Source: Ciona savignyi (Eukaryota > Chordata > Ascidiacea > Phlebobranchia > Cionidae). Taken from it: a stretch of DNA of 64,000 nt. The translations under genes were made by a program, and so were the position numbers. How positions within the stretch are numbered: the first letter of the stretch is position 1; each line of letters begins with the position of its first letter. Positions 33,840 through 44,360 of this stretch are shown here, piece by piece. Below the pieces are notes generated by a model, which saw only the letters and a list, made by a program, of their open reading frames with translations, made no database searches and was not told where the DNA came from. Where the stretch lies: NCBI GenBank assembly GCA_000149265.1, contig CH003401.1:259969-323968 (forward strand), written 5' to 3'.

Positions 33840-35602
33840 TTAAAAACGAAGATATGTTCCTGAATTATACTTGTGACAGGCATGCCATATCGCACTGACA
33901 TCGCCAACAAGGAGTCGACAAATCAGATTAAAACTTTAGGAATTGTTACATAACATGACCCACATATGTAAAAACAGAAACGTATCTACTAAACTTAGGA
34001 GATTTCCCCGAAACCATGAAAAACTAAATCGGGCTGTTTTGGCAATGTAGTTTCATTTCACTACAGCGCTTGAAAAGAAGGTTAAATTTAAAACATTTAT
34101 GGTGAAATGTTCGTAAATTTAGGACCTTTATTCATTTTGTAAATACACGTGGAACATAAGTTTGGTTGGATAACTTATATGGGACCCATGCGTTTATGCT
34201 TGCAGAAACAAACTACGTACTTAGTGTATAAAATACAAATTGTGGTTAGGGACCCTGTAGCCTGTAGCATGAATATCTGGCCTGTAGCATGAATCCTGTA
34301 GCATGAATATATTAAAAACCAAAACGTTTTTTTATGAAAAATTTATTTTTTTGTGGCATAGCGCTTGAACGGCTGCTCCAGTTTGAATCAGATTTGGTGA
34401 ACTGTAAATGCATTAGTCACTAATTTAACACTTAAAAGAAACATTACCAAGGGAAGTACCCTAAAAATAAGATTTTGTTCTCAAATCATGATTGTGACAG
34501 GCATGCTATGTCGCCCCGACATCTACCAGAAGAAGTAATGGATTCGCAATGAAAATTATTTATTTTTAGAACACATGGTTTAGATGTGCATAAACCAAAA
34601 TTGTGGGTGATAAATCCACGGGAATTCCCCTGGCACTTTAAAAACCAAAACGCTATTTTTTTCTAACAAATTAGTCTTTTTTGGGCATATCGCTTGGACG
34701 GCTGTTATAATTTGAATCAGATTTTGTGGAATGTTAGTACATTAGTCACTGATTTACTACTTGGAATGAATAAAAAAAAATCCTAGGAAAATACCCTAAA
34801 AACAGGATTTTGTTCTCAAACTAGATTGTGACAAGCATGCCATGTCGCCCCGACATCTACCAAAAAGAGTAATGGAATCGCAATGAAAATTTAACATTTG
34901 TAAGAGAACATGGTATATATATATGCAGAAACCAAAGTTTTGGGTAAGAGTGAAAAAGTCGTTAAAAACCAAAACGTTTTTTTCTAATAAATAAGCTTTT
35001 AGGGCAAAGCGCTTGAACAGCTGCTCTAACTTTGATCAGATTTGGTGAAATGTGAGACAATTAGACACTCTTTGCCAATTAAAAAAACATTTACTTAGGG
35101 TAATTTCCTTGAAAACGAAGATAGATTCCTGAATTATGAATGTAACAGGCATGCCGTATCGCACTGACATCTCCAACAGTGAGTTGACAAATCAGATTAA
35201 AACTTTAAGAATTGTTACATAACATTACCCACATAACATTACATATGTAAAAACAAAACCGTCTTTACTAAACCTAGGGGAATTCCCTGAAACCATAAAA
35301 AACTAAATCGTGCCGTTTTGGCAATTTGACTTCATTTCACTACAGCGCTTGAAAAGAAGGTTTGATTTTAAACATTTGTGGTGAAATGTTCGTAAATTTA
35401 AGACGTTTATTTTTTTAACTTCACATGGAAATGAAGTGTGGTTTGATAACTATGGGACACATGCGTTTATGCTTGCAGAAACAAGCTACATACTAAGTGT
35501 ATAAAGAACAAATTGGGGTTAGGGACCCTGTAGCATGATTATATGGCATACAACATGTGTTTTACAAATAGTGGTGGTTAAACACGTGGTTGACATCTCT
35601 AT

Positions 35603-36046
35603 TTTGTAATATTGGATATAGTTCTTATAAATCTGTGAACTTTGTGGTTTTCTTTTTTCTACTGATTGTTGTAACGACACCACTTATATATTGATTGCTA
35701 AATTTATCGACCGACGAGAAAACAGTTGGTAAGCTGCTTGTTTATTAATAATTGTTATGTGTATATTTATGTACAAATAATGGTGACAGAGAACCGCTTA
35801 ACACACAATGTTAATAAAGGAATCCACCCATCAACGATACTAATATCTAATTTGGAGTGTGCGAGTCAGCGTGTTTAATCTGCTCATCAAATCGCTGTGC
35901 TATATTCATGGTATTACACACAAAGTATACGTATTTTATTGCATACACTTCTTTACGCGAAAACATGATGGGTACGGCATTCAATTAGTTTAGTTTGAAT
36001 CAAAATGGCGTTATCGTAAGGTAATCGATAATTTAAATCGTCTTTA
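35603..36046. other. Spacer without recognised gene
   Basis: The sequence is AT-rich between the end of H2 and the solo terminal repeat. No exon or known repeat is recognised. Confidence 0.4.
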
Positions 36047-36505
36047 GATGGCGTATAACCAATTAAGACCTCTATGAACGGCAGGATGTGACGAGTGGTA
36101 CCCTCCATGAGTCATTGTTTTTAAACGAGTGTTTTGCTGAGTAACAATGGTGGTGATTCCCCAATGTTTGTTTGGTTGAAAGCAGCATGTGCTAGGCTGC
36201 GCACCGGTGTTCTTGTTTAGCTGTAAAGTTTTGTAATCGTGGAGCAGTGCTTTGTAAAATAAAGGTGTTGATTGTGCATCTGCTAGCTGTTTGTTGGAAA
36301 AAAGTGGCCGATGTACGAGGGGGTATGGGCTAAAAAATTTTAAACAAAATTTTGTAGGGTTTTGAGTTTAGGTTGCAGATCCAAGCTTCAATTTTAAATT
36401 GTGAAAAAATCTAAGACTTCCTATGTCAGGATTTTGAGTGACAGTCGTTTTTGTGAGGTCAGTTTGCATTGAAGAGATAGGGAGAATAATTAGTTGAACG
36501 CCTCC
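36047..36505 (-). mobile_element. Solo terminal repeat of a TRIM/LTR-like element
   Basis: It is 459 bp, GATGGCGTATAACC...GTTGAACGCCTCC, flanked by TTTA at 36043-36046 and 36506-36509. It is the reverse complement of the two terminal direct repeats of the element at 46983-48721. Together they show the solo/complete pattern typical of LTR elements. Confidence 0.75.
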
Positions 36506-36757
36506 TTTATAGTAGGAGCAGAGGAGCAGTTTGTTTTGGAGAATTGAGAAATTTATTTTAGAAGAACTTATTAGTCCAATGGGTTTGTCGGACTTTGTCA
36601 AAATAAGTTGTACCTTTGTCTGACACTTGATCTTTCCTGACGATTTAACTAAGAGTATTCAGCTGATATGCCTCTAGCAATCCGACGACTTTTATACCTG
36701 TAGCAACCCGATGTTTTTTATCCTTGATTAATGGACATTTTACAAATTACAAGCAAT

Positions 36758-36830
36758 TTAATGTACAACCAAAGTTTTTAACCGGAGGTGAGGACTAATG
36801 GTTTGGAATGAACGACATAAAGACGATCAA
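36758..36830 (+). pseudogene. Fragment of a lectin exon 3
   Basis: TTTAATGTACAACCAAAG, GGAGGTGAGGACTA and TGGTTTGGAATGAACGACAT match the start of lectin exon 3 for about 70 bp (best to lectin B). The sequence then breaks into a Helitron-like end fragment (TCAACCACCACTATTTGTAAA). It is a dead lectin relic 580 bp before gene B. Confidence 0.8.
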
Positions 36831-37175
36831 CCACCACTATTTGTAAATACCTAGTTTTAATTTAGCGTACATGTATTTTCTAAGCAAACAGGAACTCAAA
36901 CCAAAAAAGGTGAATTGGATTAATATACTCTATATAACTCATATCTTTGGCAGCGTGAATTGGGTTATTATACTTTATTTAAGACATGCTAGGTACTATT
37001 TGTCAAAGTTTTTGTGCAATTTATTTAATCCTACAGACAAATGATGACCGTCGAGGTAAAATCACAAATGTTTAGATCGGGAATAATAAACTAATACATT
37101 GTACCAACACTTGGCTTGGTAACCAAGTATTGAATTGTAAATCTAGGATTATTTCGAACCGATTAGACACTTAGA
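36831..37175. other. Spacer before lectin B
   Basis: A Helitron-like end fragment at 36831-36856 is followed by AT-rich sequence. Nothing else is recognised. Confidence 0.4.
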
Positions 37176-37177
37176 CA

Positions 37178-37410
37178 CTGACAAAACTCTTTCACATCAC
37201 CTTGCGACCAATAAATTGATTGTCTTGCGGTTACAGATGATTGCGTCTCGCCAGCTCACGAGACTCGGTATTTTAGTTCGTGTCTGTGTGGTTTTATGCA
37301 ATAGCCTGGAGGTAAATGTGTTTTTATGTGACAAACAAGTTTTAAGCTAAATCCGCATTCAACGAACTAAAGTAAGGCAAGTGTTGCGAGCATTTTATCA
37401 AGTTACTGAG
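37178..37410 (+). promoter_or_regulatory. Conserved upstream module of lectin B
   Basis: It has the same landmarks as upstream of lectin A: ACTCTTTCACATCACCTTGCGACC, the hairpin GTCTCGCCAGCTCACGAGAC, TGTGGTTTTATGCAATAG, GTGACAAACAAG and AAATCCGCATTCAACGAAC. Unlike A, C, D and E, no tRNA-like piece precedes it. Confidence 0.6.
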
Positions 37411-38403
37411 ATGTTCAGATTCAGCCTTTTTATTTCGACTGTACTTCTAAGCTGTTGCTTGAATGATTGCATTGGGCATGACACATTGAGTTCATATGTC
37501 TTGTGTAATCCAGTATCGACAAACCAACCATACAGCAATCCCATAGCACAAGGACCCCCTGGTAAAAAAGGGCCTCGAGGGGAAAAGGGTGAAATTGGTT
37601 TAAAAGGAGCTCTCGGCAATAAAGGAGAGAAGGGTGAAATTGGTTCGACGGGAACTTCTGGCAATAAAGGAGAAAGGGGCGAAATTGGTCCGAGAGGACA
37701 TCCCGGTACAAATGGTGAAAGAGATGCAAGGAATCGCAACCAGCTAGCTGCTCTGACTCGTCGAATAGACGAACTTACAAGTAAGTCAAATACTAAGGTT
37801 AATATGCAATGGAATTAATTACATTTCGTGCAGGTACAGTTACAAGTCTACAGAATGTTGGCTGGACGAGTATAGGTGGTTATTGGTATAGAACTTCGCC
37901 AGCTAAACTGATTTGGTCCGAATCAAGAATTTATTGTTTGGCAGTGGGCGGGGACTTGGCAACTGCTGGTATGCGGAATGCAAGAACACGAAGGTTAATA
38001 TAATGTGTTTTAAATGTTCCGGTTTTCCCAAATGTAATTGTTTATCGATAATTCAACATCGGTAACAAACCTGGAAGATCGATGACTCTATGTTTACCGC
38101 TTGCTGTTTAACTTCACTGCCCAATGATTTAACATTTCCAGATTAATGTTCAACCAAAACTTTCTAACACGAGGTGAGGACTACTGGTTTGGAATGAACG
38201 ACATTGACAACGAGGGAACTTGGGTCTGGATTGATGGAGTCGCCAAAACTAGTTCCAACAGCAACTTTGCTCCTGGCCAACCAGATAATTATGGGTTGGG
38301 TAGTTATGCCGACTGCGGGCGATTGTATCTGACAGGTTCGGATCTTTTAATGGACGATGTGGTCTGTTCGTCTCTTTTGTTTGCGCTTTGTGAGAAAAAT
38401 TAG
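37411..38403 (+). CDS. Lectin B: collectin-like, long stalk, QPD motif
   Basis: Exons at 37411-37780, 37834-37993 and 38142-38403 give 263 aa. The architecture is as in lectin A, but the collagen stalk has 19 Gly-X-Y triplets, the longest of the cluster. The extra length comes from repeated GEKGEIG/NKGE blocks. The lectin domain keeps [28 protein letters not shown] and FALCEKN, but the sugar motif is QPD (GQPDNYG) instead of EPN. In known C-type lectins this change moves preference from mannose-type to galactose-type sugars; here that is an inference. Intron 1 is only 53 bp. AATAAA is at 38413. Confidence 0.9.
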
Positions 38404-39112
38404 GCCACATTAAATAAAATGCTTAGCTTGGTGAACAGTTTATATTAAGATTGTCGCTTTTGCTTTAAGTGCATCTTAAGATTTTGAGTTATGTATAAAA
38501 ATAAAATCCCGGCCAGTGTGTCTTACGACTCCGTATGTAGCTACAGTAGGAGCAAGTAAAAAACCCATCGCTGGTTTGTTGCGTCACCTTTCAACCGAAT
38601 GGTTGTAGATTCCAAACTGGTTACCACGCAGTTGGTTGTAACCTTGACAAGGCATCAAATCTTGTCCGAACTCAGAGAACGCATGTCTTCTACTAAATTG
38701 AAGAAGCGTGTATGAATCATATACAATACACTGCAAAAACTCCGGTAACCCGACAGTGGGCGCGAGGTGATCTGGCGATTGTGTTAACACCCTTGATTTT
38801 CATGGGGATAAACATAAATATCTTATTCTATCCTCCAAACAGTTAAGGGTATTGCGTAATAGCTCTTTGTTTTCGAAAATCAGTCAAGCAAAGCGATCTA
38901 GACGGTGATGGAAAGTATTCTCATACGAGAATAAGATTTGAATTATATTATTCTAGAATATTTAAATACCTAATTATACTATGTTTTGCATCCCTAGCTA
39001 TGGAATTAAATATAAAATGTTTTATTTCTTAAAATACTCCCGTTGTGTCAGTAAGGTCTTACGATGCGGGCTTGTGCATAGTACTGTTAACTGGTAGAGA
39101 TTCGAATGTTAA
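38404..39112. other. 3' flank of lectin B with SINE
   Basis: A composite SINE (+) lies at about 38565-38835. The remainder (GTATTGCGTAATAGCTCTTTG, CTCCCGTTGTGTCAGTAAGGTC) matches the 3' flanks of lectins C and D (about 45090 and 46030). It is an older copy of the duplicated block. Confidence 0.7.
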
Positions 39113-40307
39113 CTAGAGAGTGTCAACCACGTGTTTAACCACCACTATTTGTAAAACACACGTTGTTTGCCATATATTTATGCTACAGGGTCCCTAGCCA
39201 CATTTTGTATTTTAAACACTGAGTATGTAGTTTGTTTCTGCAAGCATAAACGCATGGGTCCCATAGTTATTAAACCAAACTTCTTTTCCATGTAAAGGTA
39301 AAAAATAAACGTCTTATATTTTCGAACATTTCACCACAAATGTTTTAAAATTGTAATTAAAGTTTTTTTTAAGCGCTGTATTGAAATAAAGTTAAATTCC
39401 CAAAAGAGCCCGATTTAGTTTTTTGTGGTTTCAGGGAATTACTGGGTTTAGTATATAAGTTTCTATTGGGTTTATTACGTAAGTTTCTGTTTTTACATAT
39501 GTGGGTTATGTTATATAACAATTCTTAATGTTTTAATCTGATTTGTCGATCGATCTCCTTGTTGGAGATGTCAGTACGATATGGCATACGTGTTACAATC
39601 ATAATTCAGGAACATATCTTCGTTTTAAAGCAATAGCCCTAATAAATTCTTTCTTTTAATTGAAACAGAGTGTTTAATGGTCTACCAGTTTACCAAATCT
39701 GATTTAAATTGGATCTGCCGTTCAAGCGATATGTGCAAAAAAGCTAAATTTTAGAAAAAAATACCGCTTTGGTTTCAACGTCTCAGGGGAATTCCCCTGG
39801 ATTTATTATCCAAAATTTTAGTTTTTGAATATCTAGCCTATGTTGTCTAACAAATAACAAAGTTTGATTGCGCATACATTTTTTCTTCTTGTAGATGTCG
39901 GGTCGACATGGCATGCCTGTCAAAATCATGATTTGACAACAAAAGCTTATTTTTTAGGATATTTCCCTAAGTATTTTTTTTATTTATTTTAAGTGTTAAA
40001 TCAGTTACTAATACACTCACATTTTATCAAATCTGATTTAAATTGGAGATACCGTTCAAGCGCTATGCACAAAAGTACTCATTTTTTCGAAAAAAATACC
40101 GTTTTGGTTTTTAACGTCCCAGGGGAATTCCACTGGATTTATCACCCAAAATTTTGGCTTCTGCATATCTAGACCATGCGGACTAACAAATTACCGAGTT
40201 TCGTTGTGATTCCATTACCTCTTTTGGTAGATGTCGGGTCCACAAACCATACCTGTCAAGCGTTTGACGAAAAAAAAACGAAAAAAACGGACAAAAACAA
40301 TATGTAA
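39113..40307 (-). mobile_element. Helitron-like element H4, end-truncated
   Basis: It starts CTAGAGAGTGTCAACCACGTG and runs through three core units (palindromes near 39785 and 40122). It breaks off at GGACAAAAACAATATG, about 35 bp short of the usual GGGACCCATAA end. Beyond the break comes adaptor exon 1 text. Confidence 0.75.
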
Positions 40308-40317
40308 ATAAACAAAA

Positions 40318-40487
40318 CTATGCAGATACGTGCAGCAATTAACCTAGAACAAAGAAACAGTAAGTCGATGTTAAAGTGTTACTATTTATATTCATCATAT
40401 ATATTGTGCTGCGTTTTAGAAGGTTTCTCAGACAACCAACGTCAACGCACGGCCTCACATGAGCGGGTGAACTTATCGTTACCATAG
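40318..40487 (+). pseudogene. Decayed exons 1-2 of the adaptor gene (block B)
   Basis: The last part of exon 1 (GCAGATACGTGCAGCAATTAACC...GAAACAGTAAGT, about 40321-40370) and exon 2 (TTTCTCAGACAACCAACGTC to TTACCATAG, about 40425-40487) are present. The start codon half of exon 1 has been lost at the H4 border. Confidence 0.75.
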
Positions 40488-40491
40488 GTAA

Positions 40492-41653
40492 TTATGGGTC
40501 CCATTTAAAAAAAATTGGGACACATATTGATTTTGTCCGTTTTTTCTTCTTCGTCAAACGCTTGACAGGCATGGCATGTCGCCCGGACATCTACCAGAAG
40601 GAATAATGGGATTGCAATGAAACTTTGTCATTTGTTGGACAACATGGTTTTGATATGCAGAAACCTAAATTTTGGGTGATAAATTAAGGGGAATTCCCCT
40701 GGGAGATTAAAAACCAAAACGGTATTTTTTATGAAAAATTGCTCTTTTTGTGGCATAGCGCATGAACCGCTGCTCCAATTTGAATTAGATTAGTCACTGA
40801 TTTAACATTTAGAAGAAATAATAAAATTACCTAGGGAAATACCCCAAAAATAGGATATGGTCTAAAATCAGGATTGTTACAAGCATTCCATGTCTCCCCG
40901 ACATCTACCAAAAGGAGTAATGGAATCGCAATGAAAATTTAACATTTGTTAGACAACATGGTTTAGATATGCAGAAACCAAAATTTTGGGTGATAAATCC
41001 AGGGGAACCCCCCTCGGACGTTAAAAATCAAAACGTTTTTTTTCTAATAAATTAGATTTTGTGGCCATAGCGCTTGAACGGCTGCTCTAATTTTAATAAA
41101 ATTTGGTATAATGTTAAAACATTAGACACTCTGTGCCAATTAAAAGAAGAAAACATTTAATTAGGTTAATTTCCATGAAAACAAAGATATGTTCCTAAAT
41201 TTTGATTGTGGCAGGCATGCCATATCGCACTGACATCTCCAACAAGAAGTCGACAAATCAGATTAAAACTTTAAGAATTGTTACATAGCATGGCTCACTT
41301 ATGTAAAAACAGAAACTTATCTACCAAACCCAGGGGAATTCCCTGAAATCATGATAAACTAAATCAGGCCGTTTTGGAAATTTAGCTTTATTTCACTACA
41401 GCTCTTAAAAAGAAGCTATAATTTAAAACATTTGTGGTAAAAAGTTCGTAAATTTAAAACGTTTGTTCTTTATTTAACTAAACATGGAAATTAAGTTTGG
41501 TCTGTTAACTATGGGACCCATGCGTTTATGCTTGCAGAAACAAACTACATACTCAGTGTATAAAAGAAAAATTGTGGTTAGGGACCCTGTAGCATGAATA
41601 TATGGCATACAACAAAAATAGTGGTGGTTAAACACGTGGTTGACACTCTCTAG
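40492..41653 (+). mobile_element. Helitron-like element H5 with an empty-site control
   Basis: It runs TTATGGGTCCC...GACACTCTCTAG and is inserted in GGTAA^TTATATCAC. The uninterrupted target is seen in the paralogous block at 48903-48916 (GGTAATTATATCAC). This defines both ends and shows that no unambiguous target duplication was made. The interior has core units with GGGGAATTCCCCTGGG at about 40688 and a variant at about 41332. Confidence 0.85.
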
Positions 41654-43105
41654 TTATATCACATTCCATGTGTGTATGGAATATTATTTAACCTGGCAAA
41701 TTGTCCGGCAGATTATTCTGGTGGTTGCTTCGCCTTCCAGTGAGGGTTAAAAACTGGTCGCTAGCTACGCACATTACCTAAATCTAGCGAATTGATGGGT
41801 TCAACCAAATTGAAGGAACGTGTAAATCGTGTAAAGAATAAAACTTTAAGAATGGTTAGATAGCATCACCCAGATATGTAAAAACAGAAATTTATGTAAA
41901 GGGGAATTGCCTGAATCCATGAACAACTAAATCGGGCTGTTTTGGAATTATATAGCTTTATTTCACCCTTCCGCGTTTAATAAGAGGTTTTAATTTAAAA
42001 CAGTTGTGGTAAAATGTTCGTAAATCCAACACGATTATTCTTTTTTTTAACTACACATGGAAAATAAGTTTGGTTTGATAACTATGGGACTCATGCTTTT
42101 ATGCTTGCAGAAACTAAACTATAGCAGTCCGGTTAAAACTTTCTGGAATGTTGAATAACATGGACCTGACTTGCACATATCTAAAAATAATATATATTAT
42201 GTAATGAACATGGGTAACAAGATCGGATTATTACCCCAAGAACCATACGTTTATGCTTGCAGAAACAAACTACATACTCGGTGTATAAAATTCAAATTGT
42301 AAGCTTGGGACCGTGCTCGTCTGAATATATAGCATACAAAATATGTTTTACAAATAGTGGTGGTTAAACACGTGGTTTGACACTCTAAGTTAAAATAATC
42401 CAGTTTAACACGGAAAAACAAACAAAGTAAAATATGATAAAGAAATAGTAAATACGCTTTTACTAAGCGTAACGGCTGTGCACCCAAATATAAAATAAAT
42501 GAATAATCTATACATAAAGGAAAAATATGGGTAGGCCTACGCCCCCAACACATCTTTATATGTTTTCCGAAATTCGCTTTTGTTGCCTTCTGCGTAACAA
42601 AAATTGTTTGGGTTAACTGCTTTGATTTAAAAAAACGCCCACGGGTTCAATTATTGGAAAATATACAGCACCATTAATACGAAATTGTAATAATGGTGCT
42701 GTATAAAATTTTACATTCAGCAGTAAAAATAATGTGTGTTCATTAAAAAAGGTATGATAAGTGCTAAAAGGGTTTATCTTTTGCAAATCTACTTTAACCC
42801 ACCGCTAAGTATAACCTTTAGAGATTGTCTCCGAGATAGTACGCCGAATTATCCGAAGAAATGCTGCGGGTTTACAGCCAATAGGTCGAGTACTTCATGA
42901 AAATGAGTTACTGAGGAAGAAATGCTGCGGGTTTACAGCCAATAGGTCGAGTACTTCATGAAAATGAGTTACTGAGGTTATGAGCTAAAACCGCTTCAAC
43001 TAAACTATTTTGAATACAGATTACTTCTAGATACCGTTTGTTTTAACTGTCTTGTTGTCCAAATCATGATACACTAATCAACAAAAGCATTTTGTTCGTG
43101 CAAAT
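41654..43105. repeat. Start of duplicated block C: SINE junction, Helitron-like arms, spacer
   Basis: A SINE fragment (about 41700-41825) is fused at AATCGTG/TAAAGAATAAAAC to a Helitron-like arm. That arm belongs to a divergent subtype ending GTGGTTTGACACTCTAAG (about 42390). The same fusion recurs at about 49090. A 59-bp direct duplication (GAAATGCTGCGGGTTTACAG...TTACTGAGG) lies at 42859-42976; block D has one copy. Confidence 0.7.
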
Positions 43106-43405
43106 GATATATGTATCTGTCGCGTTATCTATTCGGTCAAACGCCTGCACATAGACATGCAACAACTGCGTTGCCGCAACACAGCTCTTTCAGCCCACCT
43201 TGTGGCCACTAATTTGTTTTTCCTGCGGTTACAGAAGATTTAGTCTCGCCAGCTCACGAGACTCGGTATTTTAGTTCGTGCCTGTGTGGTTTTATGCAAT
43301 AGCCTGGAGGTAAATGTCTTTTATGTGACAAACAAGTTTTAAGCTAAATCCGCATTTAGCGAACTAGAGTAAGACGAGTGTTACGAGTTTTTACCAAGTT
43401 CTAAG
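43106..43405 (+). promoter_or_regulatory. Conserved upstream module of lectin C
   Basis: A tRNA-like piece (TATCTGTCGCGTTATCTATTC) is followed by CAGCCCACCTTGTGGCCAC, the palindrome GTCTCGCCAGCTCACGAGAC, TGTGGTTTTATGCAATAG, GTGACAAACAAG and AAATCCGCATTTAGCGAAC. It is nearly identical to the lectin D copy. Confidence 0.6.
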
Positions 43406-44360
43406 ATGTTCAGATTTAGCCTTTTTATTTCGACGGTACTTCTTATCTGTTGCTTGAATGATTGCATTGGACATGACACATTGAGTTCATTTATCTTGTG
43501 TAACCCAGTATCGACAAACCAACCAAACATCAGTCTCATAGCACAAGGACCCCCTGGTATAAAAGGGTCTCGAGGGCAAAAGGGTGAAATTGGTTTGAAA
43601 GGAGAAACGGGCGAACTTGGTTTAAAAGGAGAAAGGGGCGAAATTGGTTCGAGAGGACTTCCCGGCAATAAAGGAGAAAGCGATGCAAGAAATCGTAACC
43701 AGCTAGCTGCTCTGAATCGTCGTATCGACGAACTTACTAGTAAGTTAAATACTAAGGTTAATTTCCAATGGTGTTAATTAATCTTTGAGCAGGTACAGTT
43801 GCAAGTCTACAGAATGTTGGCTGGACTAGCATAGGTGGTCGTTGGTATCGCACTTCGCCAGCAAAACTAAGTTGGCCCGAATCCAGAGTGTATTGTTTGG
43901 CATTGGGTGGGGACTTGGCAACTGCTGGTATGCGGAATGCAGGAACACGAAGGTTAATATTATGTGTTTTAAATGATCAGATTTAATAGCGTAATTGTTT
44001 AATGATAATGATACATCGGTACCAAACTCGGAGGATCGATGACTCTATGTTTACCGCTTGCTGTTTAACTTCAGTGTCCAATCATTTAACATTTCTAGAT
44101 TAATGTACAATCAAAACATTCTAAACCGAGGTGAAAGCTACTGGATTGGAATAAACGACATTGTCAACGAGGGAACTTGGGTCTGGATTGATGGAGTTGC
44201 GAAAACTAGTTCCAACAGCAACTTTGCTCCTGGCGAACCTAATAATAGAGGGTCGATTTATAATGCCGACTGCGGACGATTGTATCCGACAGATTCGGGT
44301 CTATTAATGGACGATGTAGAGTGTCCGTATCTTTTTTTTGCGCTTTGTGAGAAAAATTAA
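43406..44360 (+). CDS. Lectin C: collectin-like, 15-triplet stalk, EPN
   Basis: Exons at 43406-43739, 43793-43952 and 44099-44360 give 251 aa. The parts are a signal peptide, an N-terminal segment with Cys, 15 Gly-X-Y triplets (GPPGIKGSRGQKGEIG...), a neck ([13 protein letters not shown]; Asn where the paralogues have Thr), and a lectin domain with YWIGIND, WVWIDG, GEPNNRG, ADCGRLY and MDDVEC. It is nearly identical to lectin D (a recent tandem copy). AATAAA is at 44370. Confidence 0.9.

Larger units (their letters stand above)
28568..35602 (+). mobile_element. Helitron-like element H2 with head-to-tail units and two inserts
   Basis: It begins TTGTGGGTCCCATTT after an A and ends near GTGGTTGACATCTCTA (decayed). 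The interior is a series of core units of about 335 bp: palindrome GGGGAATTCCCC, AAAAACCAAAACGGTATTTTT, GGGCATAGCGCTTGAACGGC, GGAATCGCAATGAAACTTTG and GGTCTAGATATGCAGAAACC. It is interrupted by H3 (28866-30544) and a THAP-type element (31633-33839). Near 34200-34320 a truncated right arm is fused directly to a fresh core unit. No replication protein is recognised. Confidence 0.7.

Noticed and set aside
37398..37739. Proline-rich minus-strand frames opposite the collagen stalks (also at 27423, 43381, 50571 and, on plus, 62417)
   Set aside because: Gly-X-Y coding with GG- and CC-rich codons always gives a Pro-rich antisense reading; these are shadows of the lectin exons.
42251..42553. 100-residue minus-strand frame
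   Set aside because: It overlaps a Helitron-like right end and has no recognised domain.
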